A stretch of DNA of 36,671 nucleotides from the IMG/VR virus record IMGVR_UViG_3300009788_000208, positions 1 to 36,671 of that record. The stretch is one strand, 5' to 3'. Under the pieces are notes generated by a model that saw nothing but the letters and a program-made list of their open reading frames with translations, made no database searches and was not told where the DNA came from. Below are positions 15,759 to 23,943 of the stretch, piece after piece (the first letter of the stretch is position 1; the number at the start of each line of letters is the position of its first letter). The translations under genes were made by a program, and so were the position numbers. This DNA comes from a virus.

Positions 15759-17510
15759 TTGGCGAAACGAGACTTAACAGCGCATTTCGTAGGCGATACA
15801 AAGAGCTTGCAAGCGGCTGTATCTAGAGCAAATAAGCTGGCTGATGGCTTCGGCGGCCGCATGAAAAAGCTCGGCGGTAACATGAAGAGCATCGGCAAGT
15901 CTATGACTAAAAATGTCACTTTACCTATTCTTGCTATCGGTGCTGGTCTTATTAAGGTCGGACTCGATTTCGACAAAGCTAAAAAGACGATCAGAGCAGG
16001 AACCGGAGCAACGAGCAAAGACCTAGAGAAGTTAAACAAGTCATTCAAGAAGGTATTTGAGACTGTACCTAATTCGATGGAAGATACATCGACCGCAATC
16101 GCTGACCTCAACACCCGAACTGGTGCCACAGGTAAGACTCTCGAAAACCTCACAGAACAGATGCTTGATTTGGCGAGGGTCACAGACACGGAGATCGCAC
16201 CTTTGATAGCGGCGACCACTAGAGTCTTTGGTGATTGGGGTGTTGCCACAGAAGATCAGGCTGATTCTCTGGACTTTTTGTTCAGGACATCCCAAACGAC
16301 TGGAATTGGGGTCGATAGGCTTAGCACTCTAATTGTCAATTTCGGAGCGCCAATGCGTGAGCTCGGTTTAAATTTTGAAGAGGCTGCCGCGCTTATGGGC
16401 AAGTTTGAAAAAGAGGGTGTAGCGACAGAAGTTGTCTTAGCCGGAATGAAACAAGGCCTTGGTAAATTAGCGGCTGCCGGCAAAGATCCGGAAGAAGAGA
16501 TGTTAAGGCTGCAAAACGCCATACAAGAGGCCGGTTTTACAGCGGAGAACAAGAAACTTGCCTTTGAGATATTCGGACAACGCGCCGGTATCGACATGGG
16601 TAAGGCTATGCAAGAGGGTCGGTTTGATCTTGAAGAGTTGTTGGGCGTTATCAGAGATAGTCCAGAGACTATCAATGCGGCGGCAAAAGAGACTGAGACA
16701 TTCACAGAAAAACTAAATCAGTTAAAAAACAAGGCATTGTTAGCTGTTGAGCCTATTGGAACGGAACTTCTAGGAGCTGCAGAAGACTTGATACCTGTTC
16801 TTGTGGATGTTCTTGAAGGAATAAATGGTCTGATCAAAAAGTTTCAGGCTCTTCCCAAAGAGACCCAGGCCAACGTTGTGAAGTTTGCACTATTATTGGC
16901 TGCTGCTGGGCCTGTTATTGGCGTAATCGGCGGCTTGATAGGCGCATTGGGTGGCCTGGTCACTATTCTGAGCGGTCCTGTTGTCGCTGTTCTCGCTGGC
17001 GGGATAGCAATGTTCACGGCGGGCTTTGTCGCTGCCAGAAAATTCAGAAACATGATAGGCGGCACAGGGAGTCTCGGCGCGTTCTTATTGAATTTGGTTA
17101 ATCCTGTCTTGGGCGCCGCTGCAGCTATAGAAGCATTGATTGCCGGATGGGACAGGGTTACTCGTGCCGCTGATAGAGCGCTTGCAGCTATTAAACGTGT
17201 ATTGAGAATCAAAACCCCAACCGGACCTCAAAACCTCGGAGTATTCGGCCTAGATACAGCCGTCCCCCAAATGGGTGATGGTGGGATAGTCAATCAGCCC
17301 ACAAACGTGATCTTGGGAGACAAGGGTCCGGAAGCCGCTGTCCCTCTGAAAAACGGCAAGATACCCATAGAGGGCGGGGGCCAGTCCATCATTATAGACA
17401 CCATAAACATCGTCGCTGATACAGTCGAGGGCGGTCGTGCGGCGGCTCAAGGATTTATATCAGAGTTTGATCTGGTTGGTATTAATGCAAAACTTGGAGG
17501 GGCAACATAA
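15759..17510 (+). CDS. Tape measure protein
   Basis: The 583-residue protein sets tail length. It starts at TTG 15759 (LAKRDLTAHFVGDTKSLQ). A long helical region includes IAPLIAATTRVFGDWGVATE and LSTLIVNFGAPMRELGLNFE, typical of the phage tail tape-measure domain. A hydrophobic stretch around residues 370-430 (FALLLAAAGPVIGVIGGLIG and onward) may be the part that enters the membrane. The end (ATNVILGDKGPEAAVPL type, VTNQPTNVILGDKGPEA) resembles tape measure C-termini. By the usual 1.5 Angstrom per residue rule it suggests a tail near 90 nm (inference). The stop overlaps the next start (TAATG). Confidence 0.9.
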   Translation: MAKRDLTAHFVGDTKSLQAAVSRANKLADGFGGRMKKLGGNMKSIGKSMTKNVTLPILAIGAGLIKVGLDFDKAKKTIRAGTGATSKDLEKLNKSFKKVFETVPNSMEDTSTAIADLNTRTGATGKTLENLTEQMLDLARVTDTEIAPLIAATTRVFGDWGVATEDQADSLDFLFRTSQTTGIGVDRLSTLIVNFGAPMRELGLNFEEAAALMGKFEKEGVATEVVLAGMKQGLGKLAAAGKDPEEEMLRLQNAIQEAGFTAENKKLAFEIFGQRAGIDMGKAMQEGRFDLEELLGVIRDSPETINAAAKETETFTEKLNQLKNKALLAVEPIGTELLGAAEDLIPVLVDVLEGINGLIKKFQALPKETQANVVKFALLLAAAGPVIGVIGGLIGALGGLVTILSGPVVAVLAGGIAMFTAGFVAARKFRNMIGGTGSLGAFLLNLVNPVLGAAAAIEALIAGWDRVTRAADRALAAIKRVLRIKTPTGPQNLGVFGLDTAVPQMGDGGIVNQPTNVILGDKGPEAAVPLKNGKIPIEGGGQSIIIDTINIVADTVEGGRAAAQGFISEFDLVGINAKLGGAT

Positions 17511-18841
17511 TGGCTGATGACTTCACAAAGATAGGGGACCTCGAATTAAAGCTGACAAGTGGCTTTGGATACAACGTCACGAAACATGACTTCCCTGAGC
17601 CTCGCAAGAGGATAGATACTCAAGGATTCATTCAAGGCAATGGCGGCAATATTGTCTCTGCTCTCTATGAGAACTCTAATCGAGGGCTTGAGATGGATAT
17701 AACAGGGGCCAACAAAGAAGACCTCTTGACCAATATCGCGGTGCTCCAAGACGAACTAAAGAAGCTTGACCGAGGCGAAGCCTTGCCGTTGGAATACAAA
17801 GCGGCCGATGCCGACAATACCAATTTCTCCGACCTGCTTGAATACGATAGGCGCATGTTGGCAGATTGGCAGTTTGTCAATACGAACCTAGCAAAGATGC
17901 GGTTGGCTATGCCCGCTGATCCATTCTGGCGCGGAGACTTTATCTTGAGCGCGGTCCAGTCCCTTTTGTCTCCGGGCATTCTCAGTATATCTAACGTCAA
18001 AGGGGACGTTGAGACTCCTTTGAGTATTTTCTTTGATGCTCGGGATGGCAGCTATGATTTAAATTCTAAGTATTGGGCAGGGTCGAGGTTTGGTTCAACC
18101 GGACGTTTCCTGTATGACCAGATTGGAACAGTTGATGCTAGTCGGCACAACGGGTTATTGAGAAGAACAAGCCTTGCAGATAGCGAATTAGTTTTAAGCT
18201 CCATTCCTGGCGGTGCAGGGCTTCCAGAGGTGGACGACGAAAAGGGCAAGTATCGAATGATACGCCTTGCGCGAACAGCCGACGGAAGCCCGACTGATGT
18301 ATCAGTTAGGGCTCGCACTCAACTAAATACCGCAAGCGCCAATATTTACACTTGGAACGCCGCTATCAATCCATTCACAGCGGCCGATACCTGGACTTGG
18401 TTTGATGCTGGTGAGATTAATATCCCAAACGCTGACTTGCCATCGACCGTTGATGAAAGCACCCTGAGTGCCGCCATATGGCTATATGGCACAGGATCAA
18501 GCGCCGCCGCCGCAAATTTTGATCTTGATCTGTTTATCTTGATCCCGGTCAATAATGGTGCTGTGTTCGCTCAAGGAACTCTAGACGATTCAGACAACTT
18601 TATACTGTTTGATTCTCAAGAAAATAAGATATACGAGGCAGAAACGGCCGCAGCATTATCCGCAGCGGCCATATGGCCCGGAACATCGAACCCGGTATGG
18701 TCAGCAGTATTCCAGCCAATGATGGTCCAACCCGGAGCCAATCAGATACCATTCGCATCATTCCCGACAGTCGATACTTTTGGCACAGTCTTTTTTCAGA
18801 CAGGGTACTTTCCTCGGTATCTCTCCCCGGTTAGAACATGA
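17510..18841 (+). CDS. Distal tail protein (Dit-like)
   Basis: The product has 443 residues and follows the tape measure gene directly. The N-terminal 140 residues match Dit-like proteins in texture: KIGDLELKLTSGFGYNV, RKRIDTQGFIQGNGG, an LLTNIAVLQDELKKLDRGEA helix and RLAMPADPFWRGDF. The remaining residues form a beta-rich extension (YTWNAAINPFTAADTWTWFD), likely a carbohydrate-binding style insertion, as in evolved Dit proteins. It would form the hub ring at the tail tip. Ends in an ATGA overlap with the next gene. Confidence 0.72.
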   Translation: MADDFTKIGDLELKLTSGFGYNVTKHDFPEPRKRIDTQGFIQGNGGNIVSALYENSNRGLEMDITGANKEDLLTNIAVLQDELKKLDRGEALPLEYKAADADNTNFSDLLEYDRRMLADWQFVNTNLAKMRLAMPADPFWRGDFILSAVQSLLSPGILSISNVKGDVETPLSIFFDARDGSYDLNSKYWAGSRFGSTGRFLYDQIGTVDASRHNGLLRRTSLADSELVLSSIPGGAGLPEVDDEKGKYRMIRLARTADGSPTDVSVRARTQLNTASANIYTWNAAINPFTAADTWTWFDAGEINIPNADLPSTVDESTLSAAIWLYGTGSSAAAANFDLDLFILIPVNNGAVFAQGTLDDSDNFILFDSQENKIYEAETAAALSAAAIWPGTSNPVWSAVFQPMMVQPGANQIPFASFPTVDTFGTVFFQTGYFPRYLSPVRT

Positions 18842-20397
18842 TAAGTCTGGTCTTTCGGGATGCTGATAAAAAAGAGATAGCGTTCTTCAATGAGGTCTAT
18901 GATCTGAGAACTGCCAGCGTAGCTCAAGGCGGGCCGCTGTCTTTGATAGCTACTGTTCCTATTGATGTCTTGGGGTCTAAGATCGATCTTCTCCATGATG
19001 TCAGATTCTATGATGGGTTCGACGAGCCTTGGATTGGGAGAGTCAAAGAGCGTCCGAGGGTATCCAAGAATCGCCAAGCGGCTACAATCATCCGCCAGGG
19101 CTATTCTGATCACATGAAAGACACTCGATTCAAGCGGCATTATATTGATACTGGCTATGCAAACTGGAGCACTGTAACCCCTGTCGGATATAGCGCGGAC
19201 AGGGTATGGGAACACGGGAACAGAGACAACAACAATCGAGTGTTAATTCAGATGCCCGCCAATGTATTCTCACCGGCGGGGATGATAACTGGTCTATACT
19301 ATCGCCCTGCCAATATCGACCAGATCAACCAGACTTTACTCTCGATCACGTTCGACTGGGAGACCGGCGCGGGCTATCTTACGGCTGAGAATGAATTAAG
19401 ACTCGCCTCTTTTGTCTCAGATATTACCCTTGGAACTGCTACCGTGGAATGGACTCAGGGGGTAGACGGCGCTCAGTCAGGCAGCGAGACGATAACAATC
19501 ACCGGCAGCAAGAAAGCGTTGCAGTTCTACTTTTTTGGAATATCGACCGACACCCCTGCCGATGAAACCAATTGGGGAATAATCACCAATATTAGAGTGA
19601 ACGGTCTGACTGGGTTTGAAGTGGGTGACACACCGAAGCCGGATGACTTCATCAAGAACTTCATCTCAGTATCCGAATCACTCTCGACTGATGTCAGCCA
19701 AATAGATGCCGGCACGTTCACGATAACTGATCTGGTCTTTGAAAACCCGACGACACCCTTTGAAGCTTTGACAGAGGTCAATAAATACGAGCGATATAAT
19801 TGGGGGGTATCAGACCGGGACTCAAGCAATGACCCCCGTCTGACTTATGAGCCCCACGACAAGGGGACTGTTCATTATTACGCGAGCCTGCAAAACTCAC
19901 AAATGAACATCGTTGGGGAGTCGATTGAGAATCAATACAACGAAGTCGATGTCATATATCAAGATGCTGTCTCCGGACGGAACATAACTGAGAATCGAAC
20001 CGCTACTCATACCCTTTTGGATGCTCTGGGGATAACCAGAAAAGCCAAGATAAGCGTTCAAACGACTTCTCTGGTAGCAGCACAACAGGCAGGCGACGCA
20101 TTCTTAGCTGACAAGGCTCAGAAGCAAGGGAAGGGGTCAATGAAGATTCAGGGCGATGTGATTGACGAGGGTGGGCGCACAGTACCCGCGTACACGATAA
20201 AGCCCGGTACGAATATCTTAGTCTATGACTTAGAAATAAAGCCAGGAAATGTGGACACCTTGGCTGGCGCTGATGTCTTGAATGGTGAAAACTGTTTTCG
20301 GATAGTCCGAGTTGATGCAGATGTCAAAAAGAGAGAGGCCACATTGCAGCTAGATAATGAGGGCGACCGGCTTGACCTATTAATGGCGAGGAGATAA
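18838..20397 (+). CDS. Tail-tip or baseplate hub protein (Tal-like)
   Basis: The 519-residue protein starts in the ATGA overlap with the Dit-like gene. It opens with MISLVFRDADKKEIAFFNEV and has a SLIATVPIDVLGSKIDLLHD segment typical of phage tail-associated hub proteins, followed by DGFDEPWIGRVKE. The C-terminal part (LVYDLEIKPGNV, CFRIVRVDADVKKREATLQL) matches the end of the hub fold that closes the tube. The middle (LLSITFDWETGAGYLTAEN) looks like an inserted beta domain. No peptidase motif is visible. Confidence 0.7.
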   Translation: MISLVFRDADKKEIAFFNEVYDLRTASVAQGGPLSLIATVPIDVLGSKIDLLHDVRFYDGFDEPWIGRVKERPRVSKNRQAATIIRQGYSDHMKDTRFKRHYIDTGYANWSTVTPVGYSADRVWEHGNRDNNNRVLIQMPANVFSPAGMITGLYYRPANIDQINQTLLSITFDWETGAGYLTAENELRLASFVSDITLGTATVEWTQGVDGAQSGSETITITGSKKALQFYFFGISTDTPADETNWGIITNIRVNGLTGFEVGDTPKPDDFIKNFISVSESLSTDVSQIDAGTFTITDLVFENPTTPFEALTEVNKYERYNWGVSDRDSSNDPRLTYEPHDKGTVHYYASLQNSQMNIVGESIENQYNEVDVIYQDAVSGRNITENRTATHTLLDALGITRKAKISVQTTSLVAAQQAGDAFLADKAQKQGKGSMKIQGDVIDEGGRTVPAYTIKPGTNILVYDLEIKPGNVDTLAGADVLNGENCFRIVRVDADVKKREATLQLDNEGDRLDLLMARR

Positions 20398-20406
20398 AGG
20401 AGCAGC

Positions 20407-20691
20407 ATGGATTATTCAACATTGGGCCTAGAGCTTAGTGCGCTCGGGGCGCTCGTCTATTTCGGAAAACTGTTCTTCCAGTATCTAGCAACTAGAAGCA
20501 ACAGAGCAGACGAGCGAGAGAAAGACATGATCGCTTTACAGAGAGAGACACAGACGATGCAATCCAACCACATGAACCATTCTACTCAGGCCATCAATGA
20601 TCTCACGCGGGTCGTAGGCAAGAATACAGAAGCATCAGAGGCCCTTGTGGACGTTGTGCAGAGTTGTGCTAAGCGTCGCACCCGCGAATAG
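20407..20691 (+). CDS. Small membrane protein with coiled coil, possible holin or lysis partner
   Basis: This 94-residue protein has a hydrophobic segment at about residues 7-28 (LELSALGALVYFGKLFFQYL) followed by a charged, Gln/Met-rich helix likely to form a coiled coil. It sits between the tail genes and the M23 endolysin, the usual place for a holin or lysis regulator. RBS AAAGGAGCAGC precedes the ATG. The TAG stop is at 20689-20691. Alternatives are a tail-associated membrane protein or a spanin-like role. Confidence 0.6.
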   Translation: MDYSTLGLELSALGALVYFGKLFFQYLATRSNRADEREKDMIALQRETQTMQSNHMNHSTQAINDLTRVVGKNTEASEALVDVVQSCAKRRTRE

Positions 20692-20737
20692 CTGGTTGAA
20701 CTCACTGAGACGCGCCCTGTTGGACGAGCGAGGAGAG

Positions 20738-21574
20738 GTGAATCTAGACTGCTCAGCTTTTAGGGCAGCCGTGATGATATATGCAATATTCGCTACTTTA
20801 TTGATGGGCATGAGTATGATATTCCCTGTTGACGCGACTCCTGTTGATGCAGCCAATAGTTTAGAAAGATCACAACTCGGAGTCAGATACTTTGGCGCAC
20901 CCAGAAACGGCGGGGCCAGGCTTCATGCCGGTATCGATCTTGGCGCCCCCGATGGCTCATGGTCATGGGCACACCGAAAAGTATATGCTGCTACCGATGG
21001 TGAAGTTATGTGGATCGCCAGTGCGGGACCGAACTATGGTCAGATGGTCACTGTCAAGCCGACAGGGGATCTTCCTTGGCCGCCAGGTCGAGTCAGCGAG
21101 GTTCGCTATGTTCATCTCAATATGGACGTTGCGGTCAGGCAAGGGCAGACTATTAAGGCAGGGCAGCTACTTGGAACTCTCTATAGTGCCATCTGGCCAC
21201 ACCTGCATTTCCAGTTGGGGCCGGGGGTGCCGGGGCATGATCTCAGCACTTGTATCGACCCGTATCCAGTTCTAAAAGCCAATGCGTTTCAACAGCCGCA
21301 ACTACCCAAACCAGAAGAGAGGAAGATCATGGTACAAAATGGCAAAATGCATGACTGGCCCATAGTGCCGACAGACAAGATGCTCCGGGTTTCAAATCCT
21401 GATGACAACAGTCCGATAAATGTACGGCGGGTGTTTCTCGATGAAAGAGGCGAGGTCACTTCTGAAAACTCAAAGCTGATTGATGCTGGCAAAACCTGGT
21501 CTCTCCCTCTTCATAACTTCTATGGTCTATTAAAACTCCGATCAGGCGGGACTTTCAGCTCTCGCATTGAATAG
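20738..21574 (+). CDS. M23-family metallopeptidase, likely endolysin
   Basis: I chose GTG 20738 for its AGGAGAG site; an upstream in-frame TTG would extend into the previous gene. The 278-residue protein has a hydrophobic segment at residues 10-30 (VMIYAIFATLLMGMSMIF), a signal anchor or signal-arrest-release segment. The M23 zinc site reads RLHAGIDLG (H63, D67), YVHLN (H126) and WPHLHFQLG (H155, H157). These enzymes cut the cross-bridge or stem peptides of peptidoglycan. A C-terminal domain of about 90 residues follows, perhaps wall binding. A strong terminator lies 50 bases after the stop. It is the last late gene. Confidence 0.87.
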   Translation: MNLDCSAFRAAVMIYAIFATLLMGMSMIFPVDATPVDAANSLERSQLGVRYFGAPRNGGARLHAGIDLGAPDGSWSWAHRKVYAATDGEVMWIASAGPNYGQMVTVKPTGDLPWPPGRVSEVRYVHLNMDVAVRQGQTIKAGQLLGTLYSAIWPHLHFQLGPGVPGHDLSTCIDPYPVLKANAFQQPQLPKPEERKIMVQNGKMHDWPIVPTDKMLRVSNPDDNSPINVRRVFLDERGEVTSENSKLIDAGKTWSLPLHNFYGLLKLRSGGTFSSRIE

Positions 21575-21624
21575 GGTCTACCGGGGCCGCATCCCCCCGT
21601 TGACCAACTCTCCGCTCCAGGAGG

Positions 21625-21656
21625 CCCCCTCTGCTTCGGCAGGGGGGGTTATTTTT
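21625..21656 (+). terminator. Strong intrinsic terminator after lysis genes
   Basis: A ten-base-pair stem (CCCCCTCTGC with GCAGGGGGGG, one G-T pair) closes a TTCG tetraloop, followed by TTATTTTT. This is a textbook Rho-independent terminator. It marks the end of the late operon and insulates the early promoter that follows. Confidence 0.93.
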
Positions 21657-21673
21657 ATGCCTGAAATTAGTTA

Positions 21674-21701
21674 TTGACATTCTTAAAATTGGGTATATGA
21701 T
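21674..21701 (+). promoter_or_regulatory. Sigma-70-like promoter for the early region
   Basis: TTGACA at 21674-21679 and TATGAT at 21696-21701 are separated by 16 bases. The predicted start of transcription, about 7 bases after the -10 box, coincides with the ATG at 21709, so the first gene would be leaderless. It stands 18 bases after the late terminator and faces the early genes. Confidence 0.8.
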
Positions 21702-21708
21702 AATAACC

Positions 21709-21825
21709 ATGAAGAAATTGAAGTGCCAAAGATGCGGTTATGAATGGACGCCAAGAACAGATAACGTCAAGGCGTGTCCAGATTGCAAATCAAGACGTTG
21801 GGACCGCCCAAAGAAACAGAAGTAA
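21709..21825 (+). CDS. 38-residue zinc-ribbon protein, leaderless early gene
   Basis: ATG 21709 to TAA 21823-21825 encodes a basic protein with two CxxC pairs (KCQRCGY at residues 6-9 and ACPDCK at 23-26) and a Lys/Arg-rich end. The fold would be a rubredoxin-like zinc ribbon. Similar tiny zinc-ribbon proteins with the KCxRCGYEW start are common in phages and bacteria. It has no ribosome binding site, and the -10 box lies only 7 bases before the ATG, so translation on a leaderless transcript is likely. First gene of the early region: a regulatory or nucleic-acid-binding role is possible but not shown. Confidence 0.75.
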   Translation: MKKLKCQRCGYEWTPRTDNVKACPDCKSRRWDRPKKQK

Positions 21826-21831
21826 GCTTTG

Positions 21832-21888
21832 GCCGCCTTTGGGCCAGTGATTGAGCACCACTGGGCTGATTTCTGACTCAAGGGCGGC
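21832..21888 (+). promoter_or_regulatory. Two-armed RNA hairpin between first two early genes
   Basis: An outer stem pairs 21832-21840 (GCCGCCTTT) with 21880-21888 (AAGGGCGGC), nine pairs with one G-T. An inner stem pairs CCAGTG (21844-21849) with CACTGG (21859-21864). No T tract follows, so it is not a terminator. It could be a processing site, a stabiliser of the downstream message, or a protein-binding site in DNA or RNA. The ribosome site for the next gene starts 10 bases later. Confidence 0.6.
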
Positions 21889-21907
21889 TAATATAAAAGG
21901 AGTGATT

Positions 21908-22087
21908 ATGACATTAGCTGACGACAGAATCATAATCTATAACGACTGGCAACTGGATAACTATTGCCCGTTTGTAGATGGCAAATGTCGGAAAGATTGT
22001 AACTTTTTCGAGGGCTCCAGAGCGAGCAGCCACGCCCCTGACATACACGCTGATGCAGCCTATTGTAAATTGGAAAAGAAAGCATGA
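21908..22087 (+). CDS. Small Cys-containing hypothetical protein, 59 residues
   Basis: ATG 21908 follows AAAGGAGTGATT and is preferred over an upstream in-frame start inside the hairpin. The protein has Cys at NYCPF, GKCRKDCNFF and AYCKLE, four in total, plus His in SSHAPDIHADA, which suggests metal binding. It overlaps the next gene as ATGA. I recognise no family. Confidence 0.7.
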   Translation: MTLADDRIIIYNDWQLDNYCPFVDGKCRKDCNFFEGSRASSHAPDIHADAAYCKLEKKA

Positions 22088-22284
22088 CATTCCTACTCGG
22101 CACCATCCAAGCAGAGCGAGCATTGGGCAATCAACTCGCCATCATCTGCCTAATCCTAATCGGCATCATCTTTGCCGCTCTCATAGGCGCTCACTTGTTG
22201 AATAGAAATACTCGGCGCCTTGAGGCTGAGCGGAATAAGGAATCGGCATATGACTATGAGGGGCGGCATAAGGGATGGCTGTAA
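22084..22284 (+). CDS. Small single-pass membrane protein
   Basis: The 66-residue product has one strong transmembrane segment at about residues 17-39 (LAIICLILIGIIFAALIGAHL) and a charged Arg/Glu-rich tail. The start ATG overlaps the previous TGA. It is in the early region, so it is not an obvious holin, although such proteins resemble them. It may be a host-membrane modifier such as a superinfection or early takeover protein. Overlaps the next small membrane gene. Confidence 0.7.
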   Translation: MTFLLGTIQAERALGNQLAIICLILIGIIFAALIGAHLLNRNTRRLEAERNKESAYDYEGRHKGWL

Positions 22285-22400
22285 TCCAACTCAACTGGCA
22301 AGAGGCAATAGCCCTTTTGATGGCGGCAGGAGCGCTCACTGTCTCAGTCATATATCTGATAGCGCTGGCAATTAAGACGATCAAGGGGGATTTAGGGTGA
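22275..22400 (+). CDS. 41-residue membrane protein
   Basis: ATG 22275 to TGA 22398-22400 encodes a tiny protein with one transmembrane segment (LLMAAGALTVSVIYLIALAI). It has a GGGCGGCATAAGGG stretch as a ribosome site upstream, overlaps the end of the previous membrane gene by 10 bases, and its TGA overlaps the GTG start of the nuclease gene. The tight overlaps on both sides support it as real. Function unknown. Confidence 0.65.
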   Translation: MAVIQLNWQEAIALLMAAGALTVSVIYLIALAIKTIKGDLG

Positions 22401-23200
22401 ATAGTTTGCTGACAGGTTTTGGCTCATACGTTGATGATCTCAGGCCCGCGCAACCGTTCAACCCTACCCGCTGTTCTAATCTTGGTTCATGCGCCAAGCA
22501 GAACGCTCTTAAATTAGAGGGTGCCGACGAACAATCCAAGACGACAGACCAGGACTCGGCTAAACAGTGGATGTTTGAAATAGCCCATTTTCAGCATGAG
22601 AAGTTGGGCCAATACTTCAAGGAAAAGGGATGGCTCGTTAAGACGGAACAGGCCGTGGATCTTCCAGAGCCTTGGACAGGTCGCTTCGATTATCTGCTCA
22701 AAATCAACCATAGATATATAGTCATCGACCTGAAAACCATGCACCCGAACGGATTGCATTATCTCAAAGGCCCAAAGGATCATCATGTCTTGCAGGTCGG
22801 CTCATATCATATTGGCCTGCATGAAGCCTATCAGCCCCTAGACGCGGCCATCATCTACGCCGACCGTGGCGGTCAGAATCTTCCAGTGTCTTTCATGGTG
22901 AAGCCGGACCATGAGGCTGTCAGGGCAGACATGACACGTATCGAGGCCGCTTTACAGATTCCGTCAAAAGAGCTACCGCTGATGCCTCGCGTCCAGAAAG
23001 TAGACAGCAAGTTTGATGTGAAATTGATACCCGATTGGCGCTGTGAATACTGCGAGTTTGAGGGTGTCAGTTGTGGCCCGAATATGTCAAAGAACAAAGT
23101 CGGGGAGTGGATACCCGGCACGGGCGAGTTTATTCCGAGAATGAACAAGGACGAGACATTGTACGCACCGGATTTTGTATTCGATAAGGAGGCTGTCTAG
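22397..23200 (+). CDS. Cas4/RecB-like PD-(D/E)XK nuclease with Fe-S cysteines
   Basis: The 267-residue protein begins at GTG 22397. The nuclease core reads GRFDYLL (D98), VIDLKTM (D111, K113) and HHVLQVGSYHIGL (Q133, Y137), the PD-(D/E)XK plus QxxxY arrangement of Cas4/RecB enzymes. Cys26 or Cys32 near the start and Cys216, Cys219, Cys226 (CEYCEFEGVSC) near the end fit a Cas4-type 4Fe-4S cluster. Such phage enzymes are 5'-3' exonucleases used in recombination or end processing. The next gene encodes a probable OB-fold protein, so they may act together. No CRISPR array or other Cas protein is present. Confidence 0.82.
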   Translation: MNSLLTGFGSYVDDLRPAQPFNPTRCSNLGSCAKQNALKLEGADEQSKTTDQDSAKQWMFEIAHFQHEKLGQYFKEKGWLVKTEQAVDLPEPWTGRFDYLLKINHRYIVIDLKTMHPNGLHYLKGPKDHHVLQVGSYHIGLHEAYQPLDAAIIYADRGGQNLPVSFMVKPDHEAVRADMTRIEAALQIPSKELPLMPRVQKVDSKFDVKLIPDWRCEYCEFEGVSCGPNMSKNKVGEWIPGTGEFIPRMNKDETLYAPDFVFDKEAV

Positions 23201-23709
23201 TGACTAGAAAGACGATTCAAGGCGTGGAAATCAAACCAGGGGCTAAGGGTCCATACAAACGAGTCAATTGGACGGACGGCAAGGGGGCCAATCTCTTTGA
23301 CGACAAGTTGACAGGGATTGCGGAGGCCAATGTCGGGAGCGAGGTCGAGGTTAATTTCGTAGAGAGCAACGGCTACTGGAACGTAGAGAGCATTATGCCT
23401 ATCGGTGGGCAACCCCAAGCCCCTAGCGCCCCTCAGACAGCTTCACAGCCGCCTTCATCGCCCTCTGGCTATGATTTAAAGGATAGGTCGGTATGTCTCT
23501 CCTACGGCAAGGACATCGTTCAGTCCCTTATCCACGCCAAGATCATCAAGGACAAAGACGAGGCACTAGTGGTGATGCAGGAATTAGGCCAGGGAGCCTA
23601 TGAGTGGTTAAAAGGCGAGGAACCAGAAAAGACAGCGCCTAAACAGCCAGAACAAGAGTTTGATATGGAAGAAGATCCAATGGCGGGGCTAGGGGATATG
23701 CCCACCTAA
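23200..23709 (+). CDS. OB-fold-like, possible single-stranded DNA-binding protein
   Basis: Start GTG 23200 overlaps the nuclease stop. The 169 residues divide into a beta-rich N-terminal domain (residues 1-70, GSEVEVNFVESNGYWNVESI), a Pro/Ser/Gln linker (APSAPQTASQPPSSPSG), a helical middle (DIVQSLIHAKIIKDKDEALV) and an acidic tail (DMEEDPMAGLGDMP). Beta domain, flexible linker and acidic end resemble SSB proteins, whose tail binds partners such as exonucleases. The pairing with a Cas4-like nuclease supports a recombination or replication role. Not confirmed by motif. Confidence 0.6.
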   Translation: MTRKTIQGVEIKPGAKGPYKRVNWTDGKGANLFDDKLTGIAEANVGSEVEVNFVESNGYWNVESIMPIGGQPQAPSAPQTASQPPSSPSGYDLKDRSVCLSYGKDIVQSLIHAKIIKDKDEALVVMQELGQGAYEWLKGEEPEKTAPKQPEQEFDMEEDPMAGLGDMPT

Positions 23710-23927
23710 TGACCGAATCAGTAACCCAAAAAGCCCAACGCCTACTCATTGAGGGCAAGGTCAGGATAACCGGGGCCAATCAGGTCAAGGTCTACGCAGA
23801 TGTTCAGGGTGACAACGGAGAGTACATGGTGGCGGGAATCAGAGATCAGTTCGGATGCTCATGCGCCAACGTGAAAAACCAATGGTCACATATAGAGGCC
23901 GTGAAGATGATTTGGAAATGTCGGTAA
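23709..23927 (+). CDS. Small protein with degenerate SWIM-like motif
   Basis: This 72-residue protein starts in a TAATG overlap. Its C-terminal half reads FGCSCANVKNQWSHIEAVKMI, close to the SWIM zinc finger pattern CxC...CxH, but the third Cys appears replaced (WSH). A beta hairpin (VRITGANQVKVYADV, GEYMVAGI) precedes it. SWIM-like proteins bind DNA or protein partners. Residues 1-15 are a helix. It lies with recombination genes. Confidence 0.65.
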   Translation: MTESVTQKAQRLLIEGKVRITGANQVKVYADVQGDNGEYMVAGIRDQFGCSCANVKNQWSHIEAVKMIWKCR

Positions 23928-23943
23928 ACGAGAGAGGAGCAGA

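Noticed and set aside
15737-16705. Two long frames on the - strand inside the tape measure gene
   Set aside because: The + strand has a clear tape measure domain; the - frames have biased composition.
20720-21450. Repeated LDERGEV phrase in the endolysin region
   Set aside because: Short and differently encoded at the two sites; the first copy lies mostly before the chosen start, so it is probably chance.
22397-23200. CRISPR adaptation gene
   Set aside because: The Cas4-like fold is alone with phage recombination genes; no cas1, cas2 or array is present.
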